Below, in pieces: positions 1 to 8,430 of a stretch of 64,000 nucleotides of DNA; the stretch's first letter is position 1; each line of letters opens with the position of its first letter. A program made the translations under genes and the position numbers. The notes beneath the pieces are model-generated. The model was not told the origin of the DNA and made no database searches. It worked only from the letters and a program-made list of their open reading frames with translations. Location of the stretch: contig NC_019792.1 of the NCBI RefSeq assembly GCF_000230715.2, forward strand, positions 806,001 through 870,000, given 5' to 3'. The stretch is from Natronobacterium gregoryi SP2. Lineage in GTDB: Archaea > Halobacteriota > Halobacteria > Halobacteriales > Natrialbaceae.

Positions 1-455
1 TTGATGACGGCGACGGTGTCGACGACTTCAGCGCCGATCCCGTCGAGGGCCTCGAGCACCGCAGCGAGGGTGCCACCGGTCGAGAGGACGTCGTCGATGA
101 CGAGGACCCGTTCGCCCTCGTAAACGTCGTTGATGTACATCTCGTTCTCGGAGTAGCCGGTTTGCTGGGAGATCTCGACTTCTCCCTCGAGGCCGTACTC
201 GCGCTTGCGAATGACCGTCACCGGAATGTCGGTCATCAACGACACTGCGGTGGAAATGTGGATTCCCATCGCGGCCGGCGTAACGATCCGGTCGACGTCC
301 TCGAGGTCGGCCTTGCGCGTGATTCGGACGACGATCTCGCGCAGGAGGTCGGACTCGAGTTTGGGGATGCCGTCGCTGATCGGATGGACGAAGTAGTGGT
401 AGCCGTTCTTCTCGATGATCGGCGCGTCGAGGAGCGACTGTTTCAGTTGATCCAT
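1..455 (-). CDS. hpt: Hypoxanthine/guanine-type phosphoribosyltransferase (3' end cut by window edge)
   Basis: Purine phosphoribosyltransferase of the type I PRTase fold, transferring ribose-5-phosphate from PRPP to a purine base for salvage in the cytoplasm. The 151 visible residues begin [20 protein letters not shown] and contain the PRPP-binding signature [12 protein letters not shown] near residue 125, preceded by the basic stretch VIRKREYGL. This is the layout of the archaeal HGPRTase-like/Apt family. The ATG at 453-455 was chosen because the family starts right before this DQLKxSLLxAPI stretch. The C-terminus lies beyond position 1, so substrate choice (adenine or hypoxanthine/guanine) cannot be judged from the hood region. 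The family assignment is firm; the exact base is inferred. Confidence 0.85.
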   Translation of the reverse strand, partial: MDQLKQSLLDAPIIEKNGYHYFVHPISDGIPKLESDLLREIVVRITRKADLEDVDRIVTPAAMGIHISTAVSLMTDIPVTVIRKREYGLEGEVEISQQTGYSENEMYINDVYEGERVLVIDDVLSTGGTLAAVLEALDGIGAEVVDTVAVI

Positions 456-509
456 GTCGTGGGTCGGTCGGTATCGGAGTAAAAGTTGACGATACGTCCC
501 GGTTCCGCG

Positions 510-1121
510 CTATTCGTCCCCATACCGCAGCTCCGGAGGCTGATCGCCGTGTCCCACACGCATGTTGCGTTCGTAGTAGATGTGTCCGACCGCAGTCACG
601 GTGAGCGTCACGGCGATGATCCCTGCCCACGTAACCGGTGACAGGATCGTCAGCGGGTAGATGCCTGCCCACAGCGCGGCGACGAGCGCACAGCTTACCG
701 CACCGAGCGAGAGGTACAGTTCCCGCCAGGCGAACTCACGGCTCGGAACGATCTCCAAGTAGACGCTCACGTCCCGCGTTCGCGTGGTCGGTTCGACGAT
801 CCCGCGATCCGAGTCAAACGTGAGGATGCCGGCCTCGTCCATCTTCGGCAGGTGGGTCTGCTGGAGGGTCGTGTACACTCGCTTTCGCTGTTCGGCGGTG
901 ACGCTCTCGAGAGACGTCTCGTACTCCCAGGCGGCGACCTGCTGTGCGAGATCGCCGAGTTCGACCGGGCGGTCGTCCCGTTTCAGAAAGTGAAGGACGT
1001 ATCGCCGGCGTTGATTCCGCAGCAGTTCGAAGACCTCGCCTTTCGACAGGGGCTTGCGGTCGGTAGGGCCGGCCCCGCTCTCGTCGATTTCGTGTCGCTT
1101 GTGCTGGCCCACAACGATCAC
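510..1121 (-). CDS. Winged-helix membrane protein, DUF7344-like
   Basis: A 203-residue protein with an N-terminal winged-helix region (about residues 25-115: EVFELLRNQRRRYVLHFLK, then ELGDLAQQVAAWE and YTTLQQTHLPKMDEAGI) followed by two predicted membrane helices (about 140-160 and 165-185) and a short charged tail. This architecture is common in haloarchaea (DUF7344-like) and is thought to be a membrane-tethered regulator; no target is visible. The start is ambiguous. GTG at 1119-1121 overlaps the TGA of a leader ORF in a GTGA arrangement. GTG at 1110-1112 lies just downstream of a near-perfect Shine-Dalgarno (GAGGTGATC on the minus strand). A TATA box at 1191-1199 implies a leader of about 50 nt, unusual among its leaderless neighbours. 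Confidence 0.75.
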   Translation of the reverse strand: MIVVGQHKRHEIDESGAGPTDRKPLSKGEVFELLRNQRRRYVLHFLKRDDRPVELGDLAQQVAAWEYETSLESVTAEQRKRVYTTLQQTHLPKMDEAGILTFDSDRGIVEPTTRTRDVSVYLEIVPSREFAWRELYLSLGAVSCALVAALWAGIYPLTILSPVTWAGIIAVTLTVTAVGHIYYERNMRVGHGDQPPELRYGDE

Positions 1122-1168
1122 CTCGTCGTGTCGATGCAGTGGCCGGCTGATTTCGAGAATATCGTCAT
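1118..1168 (-). CDS. Possible 16-codon leader ORF upstream of the HTH membrane gene
   Basis: On the minus strand an ATG at 1166-1168 lies about 25 nt downstream of the TATA box centred near 1195, which is where a haloarchaeal transcript is expected to start. It opens a 16-codon ORF (MTIFSKSAGHCIDTTR). Its TGA (1118-1120) lies inside the Shine-Dalgarno-like GAGGTGATC and overlaps a GTG start of the next gene. The geometry is seen directly. That it is translated and couples expression of the downstream gene is inference; it may be chance. Confidence 0.35.
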   Translation of the reverse strand: MTIFSKSAGHCIDTTR

Positions 1169-1190
1169 TAATTCGTGGGTGGAACGCATT

Positions 1191-1199
1191 CTATATAAG
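1191..1199 (-). promoter_or_regulatory. TATA box for the HTH membrane gene
   Basis: The minus strand reads CTTATATAG, a good haloarchaeal TATA element, about 25 nt upstream of the leader ORF and 70-80 nt upstream of the main start codons. Confidence 0.55.
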
Positions 1200-1301
1200 G
1201 TTCCTGGCACGCGAATCGTCGCAGCGAGTCACCACTGCCAGACGATGCACTTCCGGTCTCACGCAACCGGTGACTTCCCGTTATAAACAGTTTCAGGCGC
1301 T

Positions 1302-2498
1302 TTACTCGACCGACAGAATCGCAGCAATCGAATCGGCTATCTCGCCACCGAGTCCCGCTTTCGTGCCCTCGAACCGTGCGGCGTCTTCCGCGTGAACGAG
1401 CAGCGCCCTCGTCTCGTCTGCCCCCATCACGCTCGCGTCGTTGGCGACGACGAACGCGAGATCCGCCCGCCCGAGCGTCTCTCGAGCCTGTGCTATCATC
1501 GTACTCTCGTCGCCGGCGGTTTCGGTTTTGAACCCGACGATCGGCAGTTCGGGACGGTCAGCTCTGATTTCGTCGATGAGTTTCGCCGTCGACTCGAGTT
1601 CGAGCGTCACGTCCTGGCCCGACCGGATCTTCTCGACTCTCGACTCGAGCGTGTAGTCGCCGATTGCGGCTGCAGAGACGAGTGTATCGGCCCCAACACA
1701 GGCTTCGCGAGTCGTTTCGATCATTTCCGCTGCGGTCTCGACCTCGCGAACCGCGGCGTACGGGACGTCACCTGCCCCCGAATCCGACGAGAGCGGCCGC
1801 GGACCGACGACGCCGTGGACGAGCGTCACGTCCGCGCCTCGCACGTAACAGGCCCTCGCGACTGCCCGCCCCATCTTGCCGGACGAGCGGTTCGTGAGGA
1901 CGCGGACGGGATCGACCGATTCTGCCGTTGCGCCACTGGTGACGACGACGCGTTCGCCCTCGAGAGGAGCGGGGCCGGCCGCACGCGCGATGGCACAGAC
2001 GATCGCCTCCTCGCTTGCGATCTTCGCTTTTCCCTCTTCGATCCGTGGATCGACGAACTCGACGCCCCATTCGTCGACCGCGTCGATCGCCTCGAGGACG
2101 CCGGGATGGTCGTACATCGGTTTGTGCATCGCCGGCACGATCACGACCGGGACGTCCGTCCCCAGCGCGGTCGTCGCACAGGTCGTCACCGGCGTATCGT
2201 CGATGGCGGCGGCGATCTTGCCGACGGTGTTTGCGGTCGCCGGCGCGATCAGAAAGACATCGGCCCACCCGTCGTAGCCACAGAGGTCGACGTGTTGGAC
2301 CTCGCCCGTAATTTCGGTGACGACGTCGTTGTCGGTCGCGAACTCGACGGTCCAGGGATGGACGATCCCTCGCGCACTGTCGGTCATCACACCCCGAACC
2401 TCGGCACCACGGCGTCGCAACTCGTGGACCAGTTCGACCGTCTTTACGGCTGCGATCGATCCAGTCACCCCGAGCGCGACGTTGACTCCCTCGAGCAT
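1302..2498 (-). CDS. coaBC: Bifunctional phosphopantothenoylcysteine decarboxylase/phosphopantothenate-cysteine ligase
   Basis: Coenzyme A biosynthesis: the CoaB part joins cysteine to 4'-phosphopantothenate with CTP, and the CoaC flavoprotein part decarboxylates the product. CoaC occupies about residues 1-180 (GVTGSIAAVKTVELVHEL, the FMN-site region APATANTVGKIAAAIDDTP, and a PAMH motif where many bacteria have PAMN). CoaB follows (VVVTSGATAESVDPVRVLTN, the dimer motif SSGKMGRAVA, and the nucleotide/phosphopantothenate region TAKLIDEIRADRPELPIVGF). At 398 residues it is full length for the family. The ATG at 2496-2498 has a TATA-like CTTAAC about 28 nt upstream and is probably leaderless. 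Single gene; the neighbours are unrelated. Confidence 0.95.
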   Translation of the reverse strand: MLEGVNVALGVTGSIAAVKTVELVHELRRRGAEVRGVMTDSARGIVHPWTVEFATDNDVVTEITGEVQHVDLCGYDGWADVFLIAPATANTVGKIAAAIDDTPVTTCATTALGTDVPVVIVPAMHKPMYDHPGVLEAIDAVDEWGVEFVDPRIEEGKAKIASEEAIVCAIARAAGPAPLEGERVVVTSGATAESVDPVRVLTNRSSGKMGRAVARACYVRGADVTLVHGVVGPRPLSSDSGAGDVPYAAVREVETAAEMIETTREACVGADTLVSAAAIGDYTLESRVEKIRSGQDVTLELESTAKLIDEIRADRPELPIVGFKTETAGDESTMIAQARETLGRADLAFVVANDASVMGADETRALLVHAEDAARFEGTKAGLGGEIADSIAAILSVE

Positions 2499-2522
2499 TC
2501 GTCTCGTACTCTCGTTCGAGCC

Positions 2523-2531
2523 CTGTTAAGC
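2523..2531 (-). promoter_or_regulatory. TATA box for coaBC
   Basis: Minus-strand GCTTAACAG centred about 28 nt upstream of the coaBC ATG, consistent with a leaderless transcript. Confidence 0.45.
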
Positions 2532-2562
2532 GTAGCGAGGCCCGTCGGGTTCGAGTACTCGA

Positions 2563-3237
2563 TCAAGTGTAGCCGTCGAAAACGACCACGTCGTACGACT
2601 CGAGCGGAGTACTTCCGGCGGGTGCTCGAAACCCGTCCGAGTTAGCACCGAACTCGACCGGTTCCGTCGTATCGAGGGTGTACTTGATGTCGGTGCCAGT
2701 TCCCCGGAGCCTCCCGGCTTCGTCGTAGATCAGGGCAACGACGACGAGTCGTTCTGCCTCGTCGACGCCGACCGAGAATTCACCGGTCACGTTGAGGACG
2801 TCGCCACCAGCAGACAGGTCGGTGTTCCGTACCGTCACGTCGTCGAGTTGCGTACTCTCGACTCGCGTGTTTGCCTCGACAACGTCGTTTTCGACGGCGT
2901 CGACCGCGTCCACCTCGAACTCCGCGTCGACAAAGTACCGTAACGTCGTGTTCGCTGGAAGGTAACTCGTGACGTGTTCGCCGGTCACCATCGTCGTCCC
3001 GTCTTCCGAGCGAACTCGAGACTCGGCCTCGAGTCGGCCGTGGGGAGCGCTCGTGTCGTTCTCGATGTCGATTCGAAGCCACGACGTATCGGTACTCCCG
3101 TCTCGGGGCGGCGCGGTGAGGACGTTGGAGTCGACGAAGTCGGCAGTTGCATCGGCCTGTTCGGTTCCGTCGGTGGAGAAACACCCCGCGACGGTAGCTA
3201 CCCCACCAGTTGCCAGTAGCATCGCCCGCCTGTGCAT
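2563..3237 (-). CDS. Secreted lipoprotein of unknown function
   Basis: A 224-residue protein whose N-terminus (MHRRAMLLATGGVATVAGCF) is a twin-arginine-like signal ending in a lipobox (VAGC), so it is predicted to be anchored by a lipid on the outer face of the membrane. The mature part is acidic and rich in Thr/Val/Asp with beta-type alternation (for example DVLNVTGEFSVGVDEAERLV). It resembles the FxLYD/Ig-like lipoproteins of haloarchaea, but no specific family was recognised. The ATG at 3235-3237 was chosen over a longer in-frame extension because it places the signal peptide at the N-terminus. Function unknown; possibly a cell-surface or substrate-binding accessory protein. Confidence 0.75.
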   Translation of the reverse strand: MHRRAMLLATGGVATVAGCFSTDGTEQADATADFVDSNVLTAPPRDGSTDTSWLRIDIENDTSAPHGRLEAESRVRSEDGTTMVTGEHVTSYLPANTTLRYFVDAEFEVDAVDAVENDVVEANTRVESTQLDDVTVRNTDLSAGGDVLNVTGEFSVGVDEAERLVVVALIYDEAGRLRGTGTDIKYTLDTTEPVEFGANSDGFRAPAGSTPLESYDVVVFDGYT

Positions 3238-3363
3238 AGAACAAAACGAGCAGGGACGGTGACAAATCTTCCGGCAGCGGTCGGACAACGCAGACGGAGT
3301 GCCGTACCGATGCCCCGGCGCAACCGCTTCGGGTCGCAGGCGCGACGGAAGTGCGACCCCGTC

Positions 3364-4110
3364 TCACTCGTCTGCCATCTCGACGGCCGGGTGCAGTCTC
3401 GGCTGTTCGTCCAACGGAGCTTCGAACGCCTCGAGCAAGCGTGCCCGCGCTCGTTCGTCGCGTTCGCGCCGTTCGTCGTCGTCGATCTCTTCACAGCACG
3501 GCGGCACTGCGCGTTCTCGGCCCGTAAAGTACCCTTCCGGAACGACCCAGTCGTGATAGAAGTTGACGGCAGAGTCGTGGATTACCGCGAGGCCTACTTT
3601 CGCTCCGTGACCAGCAGCGACGATCGCCTGATGGGGTTCCCCGGCGATCCGACCCGCCGCGTAGACGCCGTCGACGGCCGTCCGACCACCGTCGCCGACT
3701 GCGACGTGATGTTTGCTCCCACGCTGCTTTCGGTCGACGCCGAGGGAGCCGAGATACTCACTGTCTGGCCAGGAGGCTGCGACCACCCGCCTAGCCTCGA
3801 TCTCCTCGCCCGACGCAGTCTCGAGGAGGAATCCGTTCTCGAGATTCGCCTCGTCGAGCGGCTCGACGCACGTGATCCGACCGTCTTCGAACTTCGCACC
3901 GGCTATTTCAGCCTGTTCGCGGCTCAACTGCAGGTATCTGCGGGCATCGACGCCGTACGGAAAACCGGGGTAGTTCTCGAGGCTGGCGTTACGTGTAAGG
4001 ATCGACTCCCGATCGTCATCGACGACGAGCGTCTCCAGTCCCGCACGTGCGGTGAAGATCGAGGCTGCGAGCCCAGCGACGCCGCCACCGACGAGACAGA
4101 CATCTCGCAT
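3364..4110 (-). CDS. FAD-dependent oxidoreductase, thioredoxin-reductase fold without the redox CxxC
   Basis: A flavoprotein of 248 residues. It begins MRDVCLVGGGVAGLAASIFT, an FAD-binding GxGxxG variant (GGGVAG), and has the second FAD contact AVDGVYAAGRIAGEPHQAIV, as in thioredoxin reductases. Compared with TrxR (about 310-330 residues) it is short: the NAD(P)H domain is reduced, and the CxxC disulfide motif is absent. A C-terminal extension carries a vicinal cysteine pair (RAVPPCCEEIDDDER). The start at 4108-4110 places the Rossmann motif at the N-terminus; longer upstream readings have no signal. It may act as a small flavoprotein oxidoreductase with an unknown electron partner. The fold is certain, the substrate is not. 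Confidence 0.85.
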   Translation of the reverse strand: MRDVCLVGGGVAGLAASIFTARAGLETLVVDDDRESILTRNASLENYPGFPYGVDARRYLQLSREQAEIAGAKFEDGRITCVEPLDEANLENGFLLETASGEEIEARRVVAASWPDSEYLGSLGVDRKQRGSKHHVAVGDGGRTAVDGVYAAGRIAGEPHQAIVAAGHGAKVGLAVIHDSAVNFYHDWVVPEGYFTGRERAVPPCCEEIDDDERRERDERARARLLEAFEAPLDEQPRLHPAVEMADE

Positions 4111-4256
4111 ACCGCACCCTTTGGAAGCGCAGTTAGAGAAGTTGTCGGGTCGAGTCGGATGCGACTCGAGGGGGCCTGCCGACGGCCAGTGTCCACCCGA
4201 TCGCACGACGGCGTTTTGAGCCCGAAGCCAGACGGTGTATCAATTACACACTGCTG

Positions 4257-4340
4257 CGGATTGCTGTCCCGACGTCCCGGTGCAACCGCAAGGCCGTTCG
4301 GGACTGGCCCGTCGACGACTTCCAGCAGTCCGTCCGAACG
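4257..4340 (+). repeat. Dispersed intergenic repeat, copy A
   Basis: An 84-bp segment starting CGGATTGCTGTCCCGACG. Aligned by eye without gaps to the reverse complement of 10523-10606, it matches at about 66 of 84 positions, including a run of 14 or more around GCCGTTCGGGACTG. It is non-coding and lies between genes, like copies B-D. A small inverted repeat (GTGTA-TCAAT-TACAC) lies just to its left. Confidence 0.65.
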
Positions 4341-4492
4341 TTCCTGGCGGCGTCCACGCGAGTTTCCCGACCTCGTTTCCAGTTCGTTCTGGCGCGGCTG
4401 TCGTCTCACGGCCACGGCAGTATATCGGCCCAGCAGCCCTACGAAGAACGATCTCGACCGGAACGGGCCGTCTGGCGAGTGTCTAGGTGATA

Positions 4493-4557
4493 ATACCGAC
4501 GATACTGAAGGACTCCCGTTATGGCTACTAACCCCTAATCACGGGTAGAGGACATTC
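4493..4557 (+). promoter_or_regulatory. Duplicated upstream region of radical SAM gene 1
   Basis: The 65 bp before the ATG (ATACCGACGATACTGAAGGA and onward to GGTAGAGGACATTC) recur almost unchanged at 6498-6564 in front of the second copy. TTATGG about 35 nt upstream of the ATG could be a weak TATA box, and AGAGG near the ATG a weak Shine-Dalgarno. Conservation between otherwise diverging copies suggests a shared promoter or operator. Confidence 0.55.
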
Positions 4558-6429
4558 ATGCGCGACTCCACTGTTCCAGGCCCCAACCCCGAGCGATCCA
4601 CGTTGCACAGCGTTCGTGAGCAGGGTCGAAACGCGGTCTCGAGAGCGGTTCCGTTTGTCTCTACGCCCGATCTCACGCTCTTTCACCCGCCGAGTGTCTA
4701 CGACTTCCGCGAGCGGTCGGAGGTGTTCGGTCCGATCAGTGACGTCATTCCCTCGTCGCCGGTGTTCGAGATGTATCCAATCGGCCTGACCAGTATCGCC
4801 GACTATCTCGAGGGAAACGGCTACGACACCCGGATCGTCAACCTCGCGAACCAGATGCTGATGGACGAAGACTACGACCCCGAAGCCGAAATTAAACACT
4901 CGAGTGCGAACTACTTCGGGATCGACCTCCACTGGCTCCCTCACTGTCACGGCGCGATCGAAATCGCGCGTCTCGTCAAAAAGCACCACCCCGATACGCC
5001 AGTCCTCTTTGGCGGTTTGAGCTCGTCGTACTTCCACGACGAACTGGTCGAGTACGACTGTGTCGACTACGTCGTTCGAGGTGACTCGACCGAAGAACCA
5101 ATCTTGCGACTGATCGAAACGCTCGAGCAGGGAGAGAAACCCCACGACGTTCCCAACGTCACGTGGGTCGACGACGGTGACGTGGTGGTCAACCCATTGG
5201 AGTGTGTGCCGACCGATCTGGACTACGCATCGCTTCCGTCCTACGAGTACGTCATCCGATCGGTGGTGAAGTACGGCAGCATCAAGAAGACGCTCCCGTA
5301 CCGCAGGTGGCTCGACGATCCCATGACGATGCTGCTTCCGTGCCGAGGCTGTGCACGGAACTGTGCGTACTGTGGCGGCTCGAGAACCGCCTACGAGACG
5401 GCGGTGAACCGTTCGTCGCCGGCATTTCGGTCCCCAGAACGGCTGCGCCAGGACATCGACGACATCACCGCGTTCTCGAAGGGGCCGATCTTCGTCATCA
5501 ACGACTTCCGCATGGGCGGCCCCGAGTTCACTGACGAGTTCCTCGACTTACTCGAGGAGGTCGACGTCGACAATCAGTTCATCTTCGAACTGTTCGGCCC
5601 CGCCGACGAGGAGTTGTTCGAGCGACTCGACCGAGCGACTGCCGACTACAGCCTCCAACTGAGCATCGAGTCTCACGCCGAGGACGTTCGGGAGCACGTC
5701 GGCAAGTTTGCAACCTCGAACGAGGAACTCGAACGCACGCTCTCGCTGGCACTGGACAACGGTTGTAATCAGATCGATCTGTTCTACATGATCGGCCTGC
5801 CCGAGCAGACCTACGACGACGCCGTCGGTGACGTGGAGTACTCCCGCCATCTGCTCGAGACCCTCGACGACGATCGAATCGCGCCGTTTACCGCACCGCT
5901 GGCACCGTTTCTGGACCCCGGCAGTCCCGGCTACGAGAACCCAGAAGAACACGGTTATCGACCGCTCTGTGATACGCTCGAGGAGCACCGCGAGCGGCTG
6001 TTGGCCCCGAGCTGGAAGCACATATTGAACTACGAGACGGAGTGGCTGTCCCGGGACGAAATCGTCGATGCGACCTACGAGGCGGGGTTCGGGATGAACG
6101 AACTCAAACACGAGTTCGACGTGATCGACGAGGACACCTACGTGGAGGTCAAGACGCGTCTCGAACGATCCTTGGAGGTGATCGACGCTGTCGACGACGT
6201 CCTCGAGGGTCCGGAAGACGAACGTCAGGAACGCCTCGAGCAACTCCAGGAAGAACTCGGTGGGACCGGCGAGTACAGTATCTGTGGCAACGACGAACTC
6301 ACTTGGAACAACGACGGGTTCCGGGATGTCTTCTCGCTCGGAAAACTCGGCATGCAGATACTGGCTGGGTCGAAGCGTAGTTCCGGAGCCGACGATCGGC
6401 GGCTCTCGAGGAGCGGCGAACGCCGATAG
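4558..6429 (+). CDS. B12-binding radical SAM protein, tandem copy 1
   Basis: A 623-residue protein with an N-terminal cobalamin-binding-type Rossmann domain (about residues 30-190; GLTSIADYLEGNGYDTRIVN, GIDLHWLPHCHG, VLFGGLSSSYF) and a radical SAM barrel with the cluster motif C265-x3-C269-x2-C272 (GCARNCAYCGGS). The C-terminal part (about 480-623) is rich in Glu/Leu helices. It resembles the archaeal B12-binding/radical SAM group typified by Thermoplasma Ta0216; the chemistry (methyl transfer or other) is unknown. A copy about 85 percent identical follows immediately. Differences cluster at the N-terminus, next to the cluster motif (LPCRGC here, LLSRGC in copy 2) and at the C-terminal tail. 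Confidence 0.85.
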   Translation: MRDSTVPGPNPERSTLHSVREQGRNAVSRAVPFVSTPDLTLFHPPSVYDFRERSEVFGPISDVIPSSPVFEMYPIGLTSIADYLEGNGYDTRIVNLANQMLMDEDYDPEAEIKHSSANYFGIDLHWLPHCHGAIEIARLVKKHHPDTPVLFGGLSSSYFHDELVEYDCVDYVVRGDSTEEPILRLIETLEQGEKPHDVPNVTWVDDGDVVVNPLECVPTDLDYASLPSYEYVIRSVVKYGSIKKTLPYRRWLDDPMTMLLPCRGCARNCAYCGGSRTAYETAVNRSSPAFRSPERLRQDIDDITAFSKGPIFVINDFRMGGPEFTDEFLDLLEEVDVDNQFIFELFGPADEELFERLDRATADYSLQLSIESHAEDVREHVGKFATSNEELERTLSLALDNGCNQIDLFYMIGLPEQTYDDAVGDVEYSRHLLETLDDDRIAPFTAPLAPFLDPGSPGYENPEEHGYRPLCDTLEEHRERLLAPSWKHILNYETEWLSRDEIVDATYEAGFGMNELKHEFDVIDEDTYVEVKTRLERSLEVIDAVDDVLEGPEDERQERLEQLQEELGGTGEYSICGNDELTWNNDGFRDVFSLGKLGMQILAGSKRSSGADDRRLSRSGERR

Positions 6430-6497
6430 GCCAAGTTGGCGGCCGGCTCTGGACTGTTCTCGACTTCCGTGCGGGCCAGTCGCCTGGGGCCGGAGCA

Positions 6498-6564
6498 TAA
6501 TACCGACGATACTGAAGGACTCTCGTTATGGCTATTAGCCCCTAACCACGGGTAGAGGACATTC
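6498..6564 (+). promoter_or_regulatory. Duplicated upstream region of radical SAM gene 2
   Basis: Near-identical to 4493-4557 with only a few substitutions. It supplies the second radical SAM gene with its own copy of the presumed promoter and leader; the duplication therefore spans regulatory region plus gene. Confidence 0.55.
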
Positions 6565-8430
6565 ATGCGCGACTCCACCTCGCCTGGTCGCAACCGATCT
6601 ATGTTGCATAGCGTCCGTAAACGGGGGCGGAACGCGGTCTCGAGGGCAGTTCCGTTTACGTCTACGCCCGATCTCACGTTCTTTCACCCGCCGAGCGTCT
6701 ACGACTTCCGCGAACGGTCGGAGGTGTTCGGTCCGATCAGCGACGTCATTCCCTCGTCGCCGGTGTTCGAGATGTATCCAATCGGCCTGACCAGTATCGC
6801 CGACTATCTCGAGGGAAACGGCTACGACGCCCGGATCGTCAACCTCGCAAATCAGATGCTGATGGACGAAGACTACGATCCCGAAGCCGAAATCAAACAC
6901 TCGAGTGCGAACTACTTCGGGATCGACCTCCACTGGCTCCCTCACTGTCACGGCGCAATCGAAATCGCACGTCTGCTGAAAGAGCACCATCCCGACACTC
7001 CCGTGATCTTCGGTGGGTTGAGCTCGTCGTACTTCCACGACGAACTGATCCAGTACGACTGCGTGGACTACGTCGTTCGAGGCGACTCGACCGAAGAGCC
7101 CATCTTACAACTGATCGAAACGCTCGAGCAGGGAGAGAAACCCCACGACGTTCCCAACGTCACGTGGGTCGACGACGGCGACGTGGTGGTCAACCCACTG
7201 GAGTGTGTGCCGACCGATTTGGACTACGTCTCGCTGCCCTCTTACGAATACGTCATCCGATCGGTAGTGAAGTACGGCAGCATCAAGAAGACGCTCCCGT
7301 ACCGAAACTGGCTCGACGACCCCGTAACGCTGTTGCTGCTATCACGGGGCTGTGCGCGGAACTGTTCGTTCTGTGGTGGTTCGAGGAGCAGCTACCAGAA
7401 AGTCGCGAACCGCTCGTCGCCCGCGCTTCGCTCCCCCGAACAGTTACTCCGGGACGTCGAAGAGATCACCGCGTTCTCGAAGGGACCGATCTTCGTCATT
7501 CACGACCTCCGAATGGGTGGGCCCGACTACGCTCACGAGTTCCTCGACCTGCTCGAGGAGGCCGACGTCGAAAACGAGTTCATCTTCGAACTGTTCGGCC
7601 CCGCAGACGAGGAACTGTTCGAGCGGTTCGATCGGGCGACTGCCGACTACAGCCTCCAACTGAGCATCGAGTCCCACGACGAGGACGTCCGAAAACGCGT
7701 CGGCAAGTTCGCGACCTCGAACGAAGAGCTCGAACGGACGCTCTCGCAGGCACTGGACCACGGCTGCAACAAGATCGACCTGTTCTTTATGGTCGGTCTG
7801 CCGGAACAGACCTACGACGACGCCGTCGGTGACGTAGCGTACTCCCGTCATCTGCTCGAGACCTTCGACGACGATCGAATCGCGCCGTTTACTGCACCGC
7901 TGGCACCGTTTCTGGACCCAGGTAGTCCCGGCTACGAGAACCCCGAAGAGTACGGCTACCGACCGTTCTGTGATACAATCGAGGAGCACCGCGAACGGCT
8001 GTTGTCCCCGAGCTGGAAGCACATGTTGAGCTACGAGACAGAGTGGATGTCCCGCGACGATATCGTCGATGCGACCTACGAGGCGGCGTTCGGGATGAAC
8101 GAACTCAAACACGAGTTCGACGTGATCGACCAGAACACCTATCAGGAAGTCAAGACGCGTCTCGAGCGATCCCAGGAGGTGATCGACGCCGTCGACGACG
8201 TCCTCGAGGGTCCGGAAGACGAACGTCAGGAACGCCTCGAGCAACTCCAGGAAGAACTCGGCGGGACCGGCGAGTACAGTATCTGTGGCAACGACGAACT
8301 CACCTGGAACAACGACGGGTTCCGGGACGTCCTCTCGCTCGGAAAACTCGGCATGCAGATACTGTTTGGCTCGAAACGCAACTCCGAAAGCGAGACTATG
8401 CGGGTGTCGCGAAGCGGCGAACGCCGCTGA
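6565..8430 (+). CDS. B12-binding radical SAM protein, tandem copy 2
   Basis: A 621-residue paralogue of the preceding gene with the same domain order: cobalamin-binding-like domain, radical SAM barrel with C263-x3-C267-x2-C270 (GCARNCSFCGGS), and a helical C-terminal region (ERLEQLQEELGGTGEYSICG is the same in both). All cluster cysteines are intact and the frame is open throughout, so it should be active. Many third-position and conservative changes show that the duplication is not recent, yet the C-terminal 150 residues are nearly invariant, consistent with gene conversion or strong constraint. The two proteins may act on different substrates or as a heteromer; this is inference. Confidence 0.85.
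   Translation: MRDSTSPGRNRSMLHSVRKRGRNAVSRAVPFTSTPDLTFFHPPSVYDFRERSEVFGPISDVIPSSPVFEMYPIGLTSIADYLEGNGYDARIVNLANQMLMDEDYDPEAEIKHSSANYFGIDLHWLPHCHGAIEIARLLKEHHPDTPVIFGGLSSSYFHDELIQYDCVDYVVRGDSTEEPILQLIETLEQGEKPHDVPNVTWVDDGDVVVNPLECVPTDLDYVSLPSYEYVIRSVVKYGSIKKTLPYRNWLDDPVTLLLLSRGCARNCSFCGGSRSSYQKVANRSSPALRSPEQLLRDVEEITAFSKGPIFVIHDLRMGGPDYAHEFLDLLEEADVENEFIFELFGPADEELFERFDRATADYSLQLSIESHDEDVRKRVGKFATSNEELERTLSQALDHGCNKIDLFFMVGLPEQTYDDAVGDVAYSRHLLETFDDDRIAPFTAPLAPFLDPGSPGYENPEEYGYRPFCDTIEEHRERLLSPSWKHMLSYETEWMSRDDIVDATYEAAFGMNELKHEFDVIDQNTYQEVKTRLERSQEVIDAVDDVLEGPEDERQERLEQLQEELGGTGEYSICGNDELTWNNDGFRDVLSLGKLGMQILFGSKRNSESETMRVSRSGERR

Larger units (their letters stand above)
4111..4557. other. 447-bp intergenic region with a dispersed repeat and the radical SAM promoter
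   Basis: No credible gene on either strand; antisense-type open frames here lack protein-like composition. The stretch holds a copy of the dispersed repeat (4257-4340) and, next to the downstream gene, the segment duplicated before both radical SAM genes (4493-4557). Confidence 0.6.

Noticed and set aside
1392-2645. Long plus-strand frame opposite coaBC
   Set aside because: It is antisense to a complete, motif-rich enzyme and has Arg/Asp-rich, family-less composition typical of high-GC shadow frames.
3232-4548. 438-codon plus-strand frame
   Set aside because: It runs antisense to the FAD oxidoreductase and through the intergenic repeat; no protein family pattern.
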